Positions 53,443-63,802 of a stretch of DNA of 64,000 bases are shown here, piece after piece. The notes beneath the pieces were generated by a model. It was not told the origin of the DNA. It saw only the letters and a program-made list of their open reading frames with translations, and did no database searches. Position 1 is the stretch's first letter. Each line of letters begins with the position of its first letter. Both the position numbers and the translations under genes were made by a program. The stretch is from Streptococcus marimammalium DSM 18627 (GTDB lineage: Bacteria > Bacillota > Bacilli > Lactobacillales > Streptococcaceae): NCBI RefSeq assembly GCF_000380045.1, contig NZ_KB904340.1, positions 1 through 64,000 of the forward strand. The letters run 5' to 3'.

Positions 53443-54426
53443 TTAATTTTTAGCAGCACTTGCAAATTCTTCTTTTTGAAAAGCTTCATCGATAATATCT
53501 TTTAATTGTTTAGCAGATGCTTGCATTTGTTGTAATTCTCTATCATTTAAAGGTATATTGACAGGTCTAACAATACCATTAGCACCGATAATAGCTGGTT
53601 GACCAATAAAGACGTTTTCAACACCTTCATATTGACCTTGCTGAAAAACTGAGAGTGGTAATACGGCATTTTCATCATCAAGAATGGCTTTAGTAATACG
53701 TGCTAGAGCAACTGCAATTCCATAAAAAGTTGCTCCTTTTTTGTTAATAATTGAGTAAGCAGCATCTCTAACAGAAATAAAGAGGTCAACTAGTCCTTGT
53801 TCATCAATATCTCGATTATCTTGTAGCCATTGTTCGAGTTTTACTCCTGCAACATTAGCATGTGACCAAACTGCAAACTCAGAATCTCCATGTTCTCCCA
53901 TAATATAGGCATGAACAGATCTAGCATCAATCCCAATTGTGTGAGCAAGTGCTTGACGGAATCTAGCAGAATCAAGAGAAGTCCCAGAACCAATAACACG
54001 TTCTTTAGGGAAACCAGAAAATTTCCAAGTAGAGTATGTTAAAATATCCACAGGATTAGCAGCTACTAGAAAAATTCCCTTAAAGCCAGAATTAACTATT
54101 TTAGTAACAACTTCTTTATTGATACGAAGATTTTTTTCAACTAAGTCAAGACGTGTTTCACCAGGTTTTTGCGGTGCTCCAGCAGTAAGAACTACAAGAT
54201 CAGCGTCGTGAGCGTCTTCATAGTTTGCGGAGTATATTTTTTTTGGTGAGGTAAACGCAAGAGCATGACTCAAATCCTCAGCGTCCCCTTGTGTTTTTTC
54301 TTGGTAAATATCAATGATACCAAGTTCTTGAGCAATGCCTTGATTAACTAATGCAAAAGCATAAGATGAGCCAACAGCACCATCACCAACAAGAATAACT
54401 TTTTTACGTTGCTTTGATGAAATCAT
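53443..54426 (-). CDS. ldh: L-lactate dehydrogenase
   Basis: 327 residues from [20 protein letters not shown], the usual streptococcal length; the frame extends another 18 codons upstream but through the promoter. NAD-binding [14 protein letters not shown], substrate Arg region [20 protein letters not shown], active His in [14 protein letters not shown]. It is fructose-1,6-bisphosphate-activated in related species. It turns pyruvate from Pyk into lactate and regenerates NAD. Ribosome-binding site GGAG is 10-11 bases away. Divergent from gyrA. Confidence 0.96.
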   Translation of the reverse strand: MISSKQRKKVILVGDGAVGSSYAFALVNQGIAQELGIIDIYQEKTQGDAEDLSHALAFTSPKKIYSANYEDAHDADLVVLTAGAPQKPGETRLDLVEKNLRINKEVVTKIVNSGFKGIFLVAANPVDILTYSTWKFSGFPKERVIGSGTSLDSARFRQALAHTIGIDARSVHAYIMGEHGDSEFAVWSHANVAGVKLEQWLQDNRDIDEQGLVDLFISVRDAAYSIINKKGATFYGIAVALARITKAILDDENAVLPLSVFQQGQYEGVENVFIGQPAIIGANGIVRPVNIPLNDRELQQMQASAKQLKDIIDEAFQKEEFASAAKN

Positions 54427-54470
54427 TATAAAAAATCTCCTTAATATTTTTACTATGTGATTACAGGTAT

Positions 54471-54499
54471 ATTTTAGCACTTTATAACTTTTTTGTCAT
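54471..54499 (-). promoter_or_regulatory. ldh promoter
   Basis: On the minus strand ATGACA (54499-54494), a 17-base spacer and TAAAAT (54476-54471) with extended TGC. Confidence 0.65.
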
Positions 54500-54567
54500 G
54501 AATTTTAGGTAAAAAATGAAAAATGTTTTCAGAAAGCGGTACCAAAAATGATAAAATAAGCAATTTA

Positions 54568-54576
54568 TGGTATAAT
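54568..54576 (+). promoter_or_regulatory. gyrA extended -10 box
   Basis: TGGTATAAT ending at 54576, about 36 bases before the gyrA ATG. The -35 region is weak. GAAAGAGG serves as ribosome-binding site. Confidence 0.6.
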
Positions 54577-54612
54577 GATAAAGACTTTTAACAATGGAAA
54601 GAGGCATTTCTA

Positions 54613-57084
54613 ATGCAAGATAAAAATCTAATAAATGTTAATTTAACCAGTGAAATGAAAAATAGCTTCATTGATTATGCTATGAGTGTCATCGTGGCAA
54701 GAGCTCTTCCGGATGTTCGTGATGGTTTAAAACCTGTTCATCGCCGTATTTTATATGGTATGAATGAACTTGGTGTTACTCCTGAAAAACCTCATAAAAA
54801 ATCTGCGCGTATAACTGGTGACGTTATGGGTAAATATCACCCTCACGGAGATTCTTCCATTTACGAAGCAATGGTTAGAATGGCACAGTGGTGGAGCTAT
54901 CGCCACCTTTTAGTGGATGGTCATGGTAATTTTGGCTCAATGGATGGTGACGGTGCGGCAGCACAACGTTATACTGAGGCTCGCATGAGTAAGATTGCTA
55001 TAGAAATGCTTCGAGACATCAATAAAAATACAGTAGACTTTATAGATAACTATGATGGTAGTGAAAGAGAGCCAGTTGTGCTACCAGCACGTTTTCCAAA
55101 CCTTTTAGTTAATGGAGCAACTGGTATTGCAGTTGGTATGGCAACTAATATTCCTCCTCATAATCTTGGTGAAACTATTGAAGCTGTTAAACTAGTTATG
55201 GATAATCCAGAAGTAACGACTAAAGAATTAATGGGAGTTATTCCAGGTCCAGATTTTCCAACAGGTGCTTTGGTTATGGGTCGAAGTGGGATTCATAAAG
55301 CCTATGAAACAGGTCGTGGTTCCATTGTTTTACGTGCAAAAACTGAAATTGAAACTCTAAAATCTGGTCGAGAACGTATTATTGTAACAGAATTTCCTTA
55401 TATGGTTAATAAGACAAAAATTCATGAGCATATTGTTAAACTTGCTCAAGAAAAACGTATTGATGGTATTACTGCCGTTCGTGATGAGTCTAACAGAGAA
55501 GGTGTGCGTTTTGTCATTGAAGTAAGACGTGATACAAGTGCTAATGTGATTTTGAACAATTTATTTAAATTAACTAGCCTTCAAACTAACTTTAGTTTTA
55601 ATATGTTAGCAATTGAAAACGGTGTTCCAAAGATTTTATCACTGCGTAGGATTCTTGATAACTATATCGATCATCAAAAAGAAGTTGTTGTTCGAAGAAC
55701 CCGATTTGACAAAGATAAGGCTGAATCAAAAGCTCATATCCTTGAAGGATTACTAATTGCTTTAGATCACATTGATGAAGTGATTAAAGTGATTAGAAAT
55801 AGCGAAACAGATGCCATAGCTAAGGAAGAATTAATTAGTCGTTTTAACTTGTCAGAGCGCCAAAGTGTTGCAATTTTAGATATGCGTTTGCGTCGTTTAA
55901 CAGGTTTAGAACGTGATAAAATTCAAAAAGAATTTGATGATTTACTTAATTTTATTGCTGATTTAACAGATATTCTAAACAAGCCTCATCGCATTTTAAC
56001 AATCATTAAAGAGGAATTAAATGAAATTAAGCGTAAGTATGATGATAAACGTCGTACAGAACTAATGGTTGGTGAAATTCTTAGTCTTGAAGATGAAGAT
56101 CTAATTGAAGAAGCTGATGTTTTGATTACTCTTTCTAACAAGGGATATATTAAACGTCTTTCTCAGGATGAATTTCGTTCTCAGCGTCGTGGTGGTCGTG
56201 GAGTGCAAGGAACTGGTGTTAATGATGATGATTTTGTGAAAGAATTAATTTCGACCAGTACCCATGATACAATGCTCTTTTTCACAAATTATGGGCGTGT
56301 TTATCGATTAAAAGGTTATGAAATTCCAGAGTATGGCAGAACTGCTAAAGGTCTACCTGCCGTTAACTTGCTAAAACTTGATGATAATGAAAGAATTCAA
56401 ACAATTATCAATGTAAAACTTGATGACTTTAAAGATAAATTTTTATTCTTTGTTACACGATACGGTATGATTAAACGTGTTAGTGTATCAGCTTTTAAAA
56501 ATATTAGAAAAAACGGTCTTATAGCTTTGAACCTTAAAGAAAATGATCAGTTAATCAATGTCTTACTCACTGATGGGACAAGTGATATTATTATGGGAAC
56601 ACAAAAAGGTTACTCAGTTCGTTTTAAAGAAACTGATTCTAGAAGTATGGGAAGAAGTGCTACAGGGGTTAAAGGAATTAATCTAAGAAAGGGAGATGTT
56701 GTTGTTGGTGCATCTTCTATAGATGATGAGCAAGAAGTTCTTATTATTACCGAAAAAGGCTATGGAAAAAGAACAAGTGCAAGAGAATATGCGACCAAAC
56801 ATCGTGGCGGTAAAGGAATGAAGACGGCTAATATTACCGAAAAAAATGGAATTTTAGCTGGTTTGACTACTGTTAATGGTGATGAGGATATTGTTATCAT
56901 TACTGATACAGGTGTTATCATCAGAACAAGTATCAATAGTATTTCTCAAACTGGACGTGCCACTCAAGGTGTTAAAGTCATGCGTCTTGATAATAATGCT
57001 AAAATCATGACATTTGCTTTAGTTAATCCTGAAGAAAATAATGACACTTTAGAAGAAGGAAATGAGGCTTTAACGAATGAATAA
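54613..57084 (+). CDS. gyrA: DNA gyrase subunit A (GyrA)
   Basis: 823 residues. DNA breakage-reunion subunit; introduces negative supercoils with GyrB (not in this window). Catalytic Tyr120 in [12 protein letters not shown]. The quinolone-resistance region reads [12 protein letters not shown] with Ser81 and Glu85, both susceptible-type. The C-terminal domain carries the GyrA box QRRGGRG, needed for wrapping and absent from ParC at 2370. The C-terminus is acidic. The ATG comes 8 bases before the srtA overlap at the other end. Order ldh / gyrA / srtA is streptococcal. Confidence 0.97.
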   Translation: MQDKNLINVNLTSEMKNSFIDYAMSVIVARALPDVRDGLKPVHRRILYGMNELGVTPEKPHKKSARITGDVMGKYHPHGDSSIYEAMVRMAQWWSYRHLLVDGHGNFGSMDGDGAAAQRYTEARMSKIAIEMLRDINKNTVDFIDNYDGSEREPVVLPARFPNLLVNGATGIAVGMATNIPPHNLGETIEAVKLVMDNPEVTTKELMGVIPGPDFPTGALVMGRSGIHKAYETGRGSIVLRAKTEIETLKSGRERIIVTEFPYMVNKTKIHEHIVKLAQEKRIDGITAVRDESNREGVRFVIEVRRDTSANVILNNLFKLTSLQTNFSFNMLAIENGVPKILSLRRILDNYIDHQKEVVVRRTRFDKDKAESKAHILEGLLIALDHIDEVIKVIRNSETDAIAKEELISRFNLSERQSVAILDMRLRRLTGLERDKIQKEFDDLLNFIADLTDILNKPHRILTIIKEELNEIKRKYDDKRRTELMVGEILSLEDEDLIEEADVLITLSNKGYIKRLSQDEFRSQRRGGRGVQGTGVNDDDFVKELISTSTHDTMLFFTNYGRVYRLKGYEIPEYGRTAKGLPAVNLLKLDDNERIQTIINVKLDDFKDKFLFFVTRYGMIKRVSVSAFKNIRKNGLIALNLKENDQLINVLLTDGTSDIIMGTQKGYSVRFKETDSRSMGRSATGVKGINLRKGDVVVGASSIDDEQEVLIITEKGYGKRTSAREYATKHRGGKGMKTANITEKNGILAGLTTVNGDEDIVIITDTGVIIRTSINSISQTGRATQGVKVMRLDNNAKIMTFALVNPEENNDTLEEGNEALTNE

Positions 57085-57817
57085 AAAGAAAAAGCATTCT
57101 ACTTTTAAAAGTATCGTACTGAACACTTTTGTTTTTCTTCTACTTTTAATTGGTCTAGCACTTATTTTTAATAAATCTATTAGAAACACATTAATTGCAT
57201 GGAATACCAATAAATATCAGGTTACTAAGGTCACTAAAAAAGATATTGATAAAAATAAAAGTGCTAAATCAACTTTTAAATTTGAAGATGTTGAGTCATT
57301 AAATGTAGAAGCAGTTCTTAGTGCTCAGATGAGTGCACAGGACTTACCAGTTATTGGTGGGATCGCAATTCCAGAACTAGAACTTAATCTACCAATCTTT
57401 AAAGGGTTAGACAATGTCGCATTAAGTTATGGTGCAGGAACCATGAAGGAAAATCAAGTGATGGGTCAAGGTAATTATGCACTTGCTAGTCATCATGTAT
57501 TTGGTCTAACTGGATCATCACAAATGCTCTTTTCTCCTTTAGATAATGCCAAAGAAGGGATGAAGATCTATTTGACAGATAAGGAAAAAGTTTATGTCTA
57601 TAACATTAATATGGTAGAGCAAGTGACTCCAGATAGGGTAGATGTAGTTTATGATGTTGAAGGAAAAAATCTAATTACTCTGGTTACTTGTACTGATGCT
57701 GAGGCAACTTATCGTACCATTGTTTATGGTGAGCTAACAGAGGAAATAGCATTTGATAAGGCTGATAAATCAATTTTAAAAGCATTTGAAAAACAGTACA
57801 ATCAAATCTCGTTATAA
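57077..57817 (+). CDS. srtA: Class A sortase (SrtA)
   Basis: 246 residues. Membrane transpeptidase that attaches LPXTG proteins to peptidoglycan. An N-terminal membrane anchor (residues 12-35) is followed by the catalytic barrel: His139/140 in ALASHHVFG, Cys205 in TLVTCTD and Arg in [10 protein letters not shown]. It overlaps the gyrA stop by 8 bases, a location diagnostic for housekeeping SrtA in streptococci. No LPXTG substrate gene is in the window. Confidence 0.95.
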   Translation: MNKKKKHSTFKSIVLNTFVFLLLLIGLALIFNKSIRNTLIAWNTNKYQVTKVTKKDIDKNKSAKSTFKFEDVESLNVEAVLSAQMSAQDLPVIGGIAIPELELNLPIFKGLDNVALSYGAGTMKENQVMGQGNYALASHHVFGLTGSSQMLFSPLDNAKEGMKIYLTDKEKVYVYNINMVEQVTPDRVDVVYDVEGKNLITLVTCTDAEATYRTIVYGELTEEIAFDKADKSILKAFEKQYNQISL

Positions 57818-57820
57818 ATT

Positions 57821-57847
57821 AAAGAGGGGTGCTTAGCATCCCTCTTT
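57821..57847 (+). terminator. Terminator after srtA
   Basis: AAAGAGGGGTGC/GCATCCCTCTTT stem of 12 pairs with one G-U wobble and loop TTA. The T-run is weak (AAATTTATTT). Confidence 0.65.
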
Positions 57848-57855
57848 AAATTTAT

Positions 57856-57884
57856 TTGCTAAAACTTCTTACCAATAGTATAAT
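57856..57884 (+). promoter_or_regulatory. Promoter of the secreted Bsp/C39 protein gene
   Basis: TTGCTA (57856-57861), a 17-base spacer and TATAAT (57879-57884), with a ~25-base leader. Confidence 0.7.
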
Positions 57885-57915
57885 ATTTTTAGAATTAAAT
57901 AATGGGGGTATTATT

Positions 57916-60357
57916 ATGCAATGTAAAAGAATTAAATCTTTTTTATACATTTTATCAATAATTTCTATAGTCATTTTTGCACCATCTGTTATGGCTGATG
58001 ACACTACAAATGGTAGTGAAATAAACACAGAATCGCAAGTAGAATTATCTGATGGATTATCAGGTACTCAACAAAAAGTTTTTGATAATAATACCAATCA
58101 AGATGAAAAAGTTATAGAGAATATAGAAACTAAATCTCATAAGAATAACGACGAAGAAAGTGAAGAATCTTCCATTGTAATTAATGAAAATTCTATTTCA
58201 AATAATTCCACTCTTGATGAAATCCATTCTAATTCTGAAGTTATTGAAGAAAATTTTGATAACTCTGACAATCAAACAACAAAAGAACAAAATGAAGATT
58301 CTTATAAAAGAGATAGTGTTTTTAGAGCTAGCAATCAACCTCCTAAAATTAATGAAATGACAGATGTAACCATTGGTGCTAAAGGCTTAAGAATTCAGTA
58401 CCAACCTCAAATACCAGTTAATACAGTAATTAAGTTTGCAGTTTGGTCTGATAACAAAGGTCAAGATGATTTGGTGTGGTACACTGCTAGAGATGGTGGT
58501 GTTTCTTATGTTGATTTTTCTAATCATCGTTCTTATGGCCTTTATCATATTCATACTTATTCTAATACAAATGGTGTGATAAAAGGTTTAAATGTAAGTA
58601 CCATTACAATTGACTTTCCAAAAGTTGATGCTGTTATTGAATCAGTCAATGATCGTCAATATAAAATTAATGTATCAAATGTTTCACAACAACTGACAGA
58701 AATTATCATTCCTGTCTGGTCTAATCATAATGGCCAAGATGATTTGAAATGGTATAAGGCCTCTAAGTTATCACCTTCTACATACAGCCTTGTGGTTGAT
58801 TTAGCCGATCATCAATTCATAACGGGACATTATAGCGTTCATTTATATGGATACAGTCAAGTGACAAAATCAATGATCGGTTTAAAAACAACTGATGGAT
58901 TTGTTTTTCAACCTAAAACACTTTATAACGCGAAAATTAAAATCGAAAATTATGATAAGTACAAGCCTACTTTTGATGTTGTTATTGACTCCAGTGAGTC
59001 TATAAAAAACGTTAACCAAGTACGTATCGCTGTTTGGTCAGCAAATAAAGGTCAAGATGATTTGAAATGGTACAAAACTACAAAACTTTCTGATACAAAA
59101 TACCAAGTCATAGTACCAATCAAAAATCATAATTTTGATTTGGGTCACTATAATGTTCATATTTACGCAAAAAGTCAACTGGAACAAAATCGTTTGATTG
59201 GTATTGCTGATGCAAAGGGTTTTAATACTGGAGTTATTTCACTTTCTAATCCAATCGTTGCTATAAAAAATCATAAACCTAATCAGGCATCTCTTGATGT
59301 TTTGATTACTACACCAGAAAATTCTTATGATGTGACGATAATTAAAGTAGCAGCTTGGTCTGAAAAAAAACAAGAAAATATTCATTGGTATGTTTTAAAA
59401 CCAACTAGTTCAAAAAAAGTTACCATCTCAGTGAATGGCAAATTCCATCATAATGTAGTTGGTGATTATACGGTCCATACTTATTTGACATTAAGTAACG
59501 GTAAAGTAATTGGTTACGATTTAGGAAAACATTATTTTGAAAAAGGAACTAATCCAAGTAAGGCAAGAGTAAACTATTTTGGCACTGGTGTTCATCAACT
59601 CAAAGTGGATAATCTTTATTCTGATGGTGATGTTGTTTATGCTGTTTGGTCCGAAAAAAATGGCCAGGATGATTTAAAATGGTACAAAGCCTCTAAAGAA
59701 AATCTTCAAGCTCAGGGCATGTTTAATGTTGTTAATCATACTAATGCTGGTACTTATCATATCCATGTTTATCAAAAACAAAATGGTAAAATGTATTTTG
59801 TCACCACCACCACAAAAACTGTTAAACATACAAACTACAATAATATGCCTCATTATTTGCAATGGGATTCTAGATGGAGTGGTAGAAACTATGGTAGTCA
59901 AACTTTTGGTGTAACAGGTTGTGTTCCTACGGCATTAAGTATGGTTTACACTGCTCTTAGTGGTAAGGATATCAAACCAACAAATGTTGGAGATTATCTT
60001 TATCATCACACAAACGAATTTAATCGTAAATTTGCAGGAACCTCAGCTTTAGGAATTTTACAAGCAAATAAGGCATATGGCTTTAAATCAACAGTTTTAT
60101 CTTCACAAAAACAATTAGAAGATAACCTTAAAGTTGGCCACTATGTCCTTGCTGCGGTTCAAAATAATAAGTTTGTTAGCAATGGTTCACATGAAATAGT
60201 TCTAAAAGGTTATCAAAATGGCATGACTTATGTTACTGATCCTTGGAGCCGACAAAACACTGGTTGGTATCCGGTAACTAGATTGTTTGCTGAACGCAGT
60301 CATGCACCAGAAGATGTTCAAGGTGTGGGAGTTCCCTTCATTAAAATAACAGACTAA
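57916..60357 (+). CDS. Secreted protein with five Bsp-like repeats and a C39-like peptidase domain
   Basis: 813 residues from MQCKRIKSFLYILSIISIVI, with signal cleavage after VMA. Residues ~32-150 are a disordered Asn/Ser/Glu linker. Five ~95-residue GBS Bsp-like units follow (around 167, 262, 365, 471, 568). Four share VWSxxxGQDDLxWY; the fourth has diverged (AAWSEKKQENIHWY). Each ends in YxxHxY. From ~643 a papain-like C39_2 domain has HYLQWDSRW, Cys669 in TGCVPTALSM, His759 in GSHEIVLKGY and Asp775 in VTDPWS, a complete triad. No LPXTG, so released or wall-bound by the repeats. It probably cuts peptides or wall cross-links. Confidence 0.82.
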   Translation: MQCKRIKSFLYILSIISIVIFAPSVMADDTTNGSEINTESQVELSDGLSGTQQKVFDNNTNQDEKVIENIETKSHKNNDEESEESSIVINENSISNNSTLDEIHSNSEVIEENFDNSDNQTTKEQNEDSYKRDSVFRASNQPPKINEMTDVTIGAKGLRIQYQPQIPVNTVIKFAVWSDNKGQDDLVWYTARDGGVSYVDFSNHRSYGLYHIHTYSNTNGVIKGLNVSTITIDFPKVDAVIESVNDRQYKINVSNVSQQLTEIIIPVWSNHNGQDDLKWYKASKLSPSTYSLVVDLADHQFITGHYSVHLYGYSQVTKSMIGLKTTDGFVFQPKTLYNAKIKIENYDKYKPTFDVVIDSSESIKNVNQVRIAVWSANKGQDDLKWYKTTKLSDTKYQVIVPIKNHNFDLGHYNVHIYAKSQLEQNRLIGIADAKGFNTGVISLSNPIVAIKNHKPNQASLDVLITTPENSYDVTIIKVAAWSEKKQENIHWYVLKPTSSKKVTISVNGKFHHNVVGDYTVHTYLTLSNGKVIGYDLGKHYFEKGTNPSKARVNYFGTGVHQLKVDNLYSDGDVVYAVWSEKNGQDDLKWYKASKENLQAQGMFNVVNHTNAGTYHIHVYQKQNGKMYFVTTTTKTVKHTNYNNMPHYLQWDSRWSGRNYGSQTFGVTGCVPTALSMVYTALSGKDIKPTNVGDYLYHHTNEFNRKFAGTSALGILQANKAYGFKSTVLSSQKQLEDNLKVGHYVLAAVQNNKFVSNGSHEIVLKGYQNGMTYVTDPWSRQNTGWYPVTRLFAERSHAPEDVQGVGVPFIKITD

Positions 60358-60360
60358 AAA

Positions 60361-60389
60361 GAGTCGGCTTCTAGCTGACTCCTTTTATT
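60361..60389 (+). terminator. Terminator after the Bsp/C39 gene
   Basis: GAGTCGGC/GCTGACTC stem (one G-U wobble) with loop TTCTA, followed by CTTTTATTTT. Confidence 0.75.
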
Positions 60390-60521
60390 TTAAAAAAATA
60401 AATTAATATATAATTTAAAGATAGTCGTTTTAAAAAAGATTTTATTTTACTGTGTGAAAAGGCTAAAATTATGGTAAAATATCAAAAAAGGTTGTTTTAA
60501 ACAACAAGAGAAAGGGAACCC

Positions 60522-62087
60522 ATGAGCACAGTTGCTAGTATGTTAAATGATGTTGAAAAAATTATTGTCCTAGATTACGGTAGTCAGTATAATCAGTTGA
60601 TTACACGTCGTATCCGTGAATTAGGTATTTTTTCTGAGTTGATGAGCCATAAGATTTCTGCAGAAGAAGTACGCGCTATTAATCCGATTGGAATTATTTT
60701 ATCGGGTGGTCCAAACTCTGTTTATGAAGAAGATAGCTTTAAAATTGACCCAGAGATTTTAGAATTAGGGATTCCTGTTCTTGGGATTTGTTATGGGATG
60801 CAATTAATCACCCACACTTTAGGGGGTAAAGTAGTACCAGCTGGAACGGCAGGAAATCGTGAATATGGTCAATCACAATTAAACTTAACCCAAACGTCTC
60901 AATTATTTGAAAAGACGCCACAAGAACAAATCGTTCTTATGAGCCATGGTGATGCCGTTACTGAAATTCCTCAAGAGTTTGTTAAGACTGGGGAATCACT
61001 TGATTGTCCTTTTGCAGCTATTGAAAATACTGACAAACATCTTTATGGTATTCAGTTTCATCCAGAAGTACGACATTCTGTTTACGGCAATGACATACTT
61101 AAAAATTTTGCTGTAGAAATTTGTGGTGCCTCATGTAGTTGGTCTATGGATAACTTTATCGATCTTGAAATCCAAAAAATTCGTGAAAAAGTTGGAGATA
61201 AAAAAGTTCTTCTTGGTCTTTCTGGTGGAGTAGACTCGTCAGTTGTTGGTGTTCTTCTTCAAAAAGCGATTGGTGATCAATTGACCTCTATCTTTGTTGA
61301 CCACGGCTTACTTCGTAAAGGCGAAGCAGAACAAGTCATGGAGATGCTTGGTGGCAAGTTTGGCCTTAACATCATTAAAGTGGATGCGCAAAAGCGTTTT
61401 CTTGATAAACTGGCTGGGGTTGATGATCCTGAAAGGAAACGTAAAATCATCGGTAATGAGTTTGTCTATGTTTTTGATGATGAGGCAAGTAAACTAAAAG
61501 ATGTGAGTTTCCTTGCACAAGGAACTCTTTATACTGATATTATCGAGTCAGGAACAGAGACAGCACAAACCATCAAGTCTCACCACAATGTTGGTGGACT
61601 GCCTGAAGACATGCAATTTGAGTTGATTGAACCATTAAATACCCTCTTTAAAGATGAAGTACGTGCACTTGGAACGGCACTTGGTATGCCTGATGAGATT
61701 GTTTGGCGTCAGCCATTCCCAGGACCAGGCTTAGCCATTCGTGTCATTGGTGAAATCACAGAAGAACGCTTAAAAACTGTTCGTGAATCAGATGCTATCT
61801 TGCGTGAAGAAATAGCAGTAGCAGGGCTTGACCGTGACATCTGGCAATACTTCACCGTTAATACCGGTGTGCGTTCCGTTGGAGTTATGGGAGATGGTCG
61901 TACCTATGACTATACCATTGCCATTAGAGCCATCACATCAGTTGATGGGATGACCGCAGATTTTGCTAAAATACCATGGGACGTTCTTCAGAAAATCTCA
62001 GTACGTATCGTTAATGAAGTAGACCACGTTAACCGCATTGTCTATGATATTACTAGCAAACCACCAGCAACAGTAGAGTGGGAGTAA
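60522..62087 (+). CDS. guaA: GMP synthase, glutamine-hydrolysing (GuaA)
   Basis: 521 residues. Converts XMP to GMP. Class I glutaminase domain: [19 protein letters not shown], Cys90 in [21 protein letters not shown]-pyrophosphatase P-loop [14 protein letters not shown] (~231-244). C-terminal dimerisation domain ends with the invariant PPATVEWE. Ribosome-binding site AAAGGGAA, 6 bases. The extended -10 TGGTAAAAT is at 60472-60480. The last 12 bases are the integration site for mobile elements. Confidence 0.97.
   Translation: MSTVASMLNDVEKIIVLDYGSQYNQLITRRIRELGIFSELMSHKISAEEVRAINPIGIILSGGPNSVYEEDSFKIDPEILELGIPVLGICYGMQLITHTLGGKVVPAGTAGNREYGQSQLNLTQTSQLFEKTPQEQIVLMSHGDAVTEIPQEFVKTGESLDCPFAAIENTDKHLYGIQFHPEVRHSVYGNDILKNFAVEICGASCSWSMDNFIDLEIQKIREKVGDKKVLLGLSGGVDSSVVGVLLQKAIGDQLTSIFVDHGLLRKGEAEQVMEMLGGKFGLNIIKVDAQKRFLDKLAGVDDPERKRKIIGNEFVYVFDDEASKLKDVSFLAQGTLYTDIIESGTETAQTIKSHHNVGGLPEDMQFELIEPLNTLFKDEVRALGTALGMPDEIVWRQPFPGPGLAIRVIGEITEERLKTVRESDAILREEIAVAGLDRDIWQYFTVNTGVRSVGVMGDGRTYDYTIAIRAITSVDGMTADFAKIPWDVLQKISVRIVNEVDHVNRIVYDITSKPPATVEWE
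62076..62087. other. Probable attachment site at the 3' end of guaA
   Basis: The last bases of guaA, GAGTGGGAGTAA, are the sequence used by guaA-specific genomic islands and ICEs of Firmicutes (from memory of published islands). Mobile-element DNA begins right after, so this is presumably the left junction. The matching copy lies beyond the window. Confidence 0.6.
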
Positions 62088-62173
62088 CTAAAAAGAGGCT
62101 CTAAAGCGTTATAAATAGCCATTTTATGAGTATAGTACTTGCAAAATGCTTGCAGATTTTATTATTGTATGTA

Positions 62174-62209
62174 AAAACGCTAATCGGTATATAGACTGAT
62201 TAGCGTTTT
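62174..62209. repeat. 12-bp perfect inverted repeat between guaA and the relaxase gene
   Basis: AAAACGCTAATC (62174-62185) and GATTAGCGTTTT (62198-62209) around 12 bases, followed by GCTTTTTG. It could be the guaA/island terminator or part of an origin of transfer, which is commonly found just before relaxase genes. Confidence 0.55.
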
Positions 62210-62253
62210 GCTTTTTGTTCATCAAAATCAGATATATCAATAATAATAAGCTG

Positions 62254-63704
62254 AAGGCAGTTACGAAGATACATCCAATTAAAACTACGCTGAAAAAACG
62301 ATAGACTATATCTGTAATGGTGATAAAACCGATGATGAAATCTATGTTACCACCCACCTTTGCAGTAGAGAAAATGCCCACAAGGAATTTGAGCTTACCA
62401 AGAAACAGTTTGGCTCAAGAACCAAGACCTTAGCCCATCATTTAATTCAATCTTTCGTTCCGGAAGAAGTAAGTTTTGAAGAAGCTCATCAAGTTGGAAT
62501 TGAACTTTGCGAAAAAATTTTAGAAGGAAAATATGAGTATGTATTAGCTACCCATATAGATAAAGACCATATTCACAATCACATCATATTTAATTCCATC
62601 GATGTGGATGAAGGGAAGGTTTATCATTCCTACTATTGCTCTTATATGAATATTCGAAATCAGAGCGACAAGCTTTGCAAGGAGCATAATTTATCTGTAA
62701 TCGACCGGGAAACACAAAAGGAAATCAACGAGATTAAGCAAAGAAAATTTGTGAATTGGTATGATTGGAATGAAGATAAAAAAGGTAAAAGTTATAAATC
62801 CAGACTGCAATTTGATATGGATAGAGTGATTCAAAAAGCAATAAACTGGGAACATTTTCTTAGAATAATGGAACAATATGGATATGAAATTAAGTTTGGC
62901 AAGCATATTGCTTTCAAACAAAAAAATCAGCAAAGATTTACCAGAGCGAAAACCATAGGGGATAATTACACAGAAGAAAAAATCAAAGAAAGAATCCGAA
63001 ATAAAGACAAAGAAATAGGAGAGCTGGTGGATAAAACAAAATATGGAAATCAGGATTGGGTAGTTCATACCAACATGCAAGTAGCATCTAAAATTCTATT
63101 AAAAATAAGAGATAAAGGTTTTAACTCCATGGAAGCATTGGAAAAAGGAATTCAAAAAATATCATTTCAAAAAAATCAATTGAAACGACAATTTGATAAA
63201 CTTTCGTGGGAACAAAAGAGGATAAAAGAAGTAGTAAAGCATATTCAAATCTGTATCAGCAAAAGAGAACATTACGAGGGCTATCTTAAAAACCCAAATG
63301 ATAAAATTTATATGATGATGAACCGAAAAGATGTAGAAGCCTCTCAGAAATCCTATGAGGAAATAGATATTTTTCTTAAGCAATTTCCGCATTTGAAAGA
63401 TATTGTATTAGAAGGATTGAAGAAAAAATCAAGTAAAAATCTTTTCAGAAAATTAAATGAGCATTCCAAAGAATTACAGGTTAAACAAGAGGATATTGCT
63501 AAGAAATACAATTCGTTATTAGTACAATATGAGGAATTTAAACATCTGAAAGTTAATATGAATGAATATCTTGGTAGAGATAAAGTTGAAATGGGAAAAG
63601 AATCAATTATTAAAACTCTCAATAGAAAGGAGATTAAGGCTAAGGTTGAAACAAAAGAGACTGTAAGAAATAAGAGAAAAAGTTCAAAAGAAATCGATTT
63701 ATAG
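62254..63704 (+). pseudogene. Relaxase/mobilisation nuclease, damaged at the N-terminus
   Basis: The reading begins (no ATG; AAG at 62254) AVTKIHPIKTTLKK. At the A6 run 62293-62298 the frame stops (CGATAG) unless one A is added, then continues TIDYICNGDKTDDEIYVTTHLC and runs open to 63704, ~480 residues in all. The HUH motif HIDKDHIHNHIIF (near 62544-62590) and upstream Tyr in DYICN are typical of MOBP-type relaxases, which nick oriT to start transfer. The C-terminal third is coiled coil (QKISFQKNQLKRQF, HSKELQVKQEDIAKKYN). Lost start plus frameshift make a full-length protein unlikely; a GTG at 62604 could start the HUH-less C-terminal part. Confidence 0.8.
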
Positions 63705-63726
63705 AGTGTAATCATGTTTAATTATA

Positions 63727-63755
63727 TTTTCAAACACTATAGCTTATGATATAAT
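63727..63755 (+). promoter_or_regulatory. Promoter of the XRE regulator gene
   Basis: TTTTCA (63727-63732), a 17-base spacer and extended -10 TGATATAAT ending at 63755. Confidence 0.6.
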
Positions 63756-63802
63756 ATATGATATATAAATGTAGTATAAAAATTTTTAAGGAGAAGATTG
63801 AT

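Noticed and set aside
54529-54545. CcpA cre-like site between ldh and gyrA (AGAAAGCGGTACCA)
   Set aside because: Two mismatches at fixed positions of the cre consensus and about 60 bases upstream of the ldh promoter; too weak to list as a feature.
58417-59820. Tandem repeats as a CRISPR-like or DNA repeat array
   Set aside because: The periodicity is the protein-level Bsp repeat in one reading frame; DNA identity between units is low. No CRISPR array was seen anywhere in the window.
62124-62381. Hydrophobic 85-residue minus-strand ORF after guaA
   Set aside because: It is antisense to the relaxase N-terminus and runs through the 12-bp inverted repeat; no ribosome-binding site.
62604-63704. 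Relaxase as an intact 366-residue protein from GTG 62604
   Set aside because: This start would delete the HUH motif and the Tyr region, while coding sequence clearly continues upstream; treated as part of the damaged gene.
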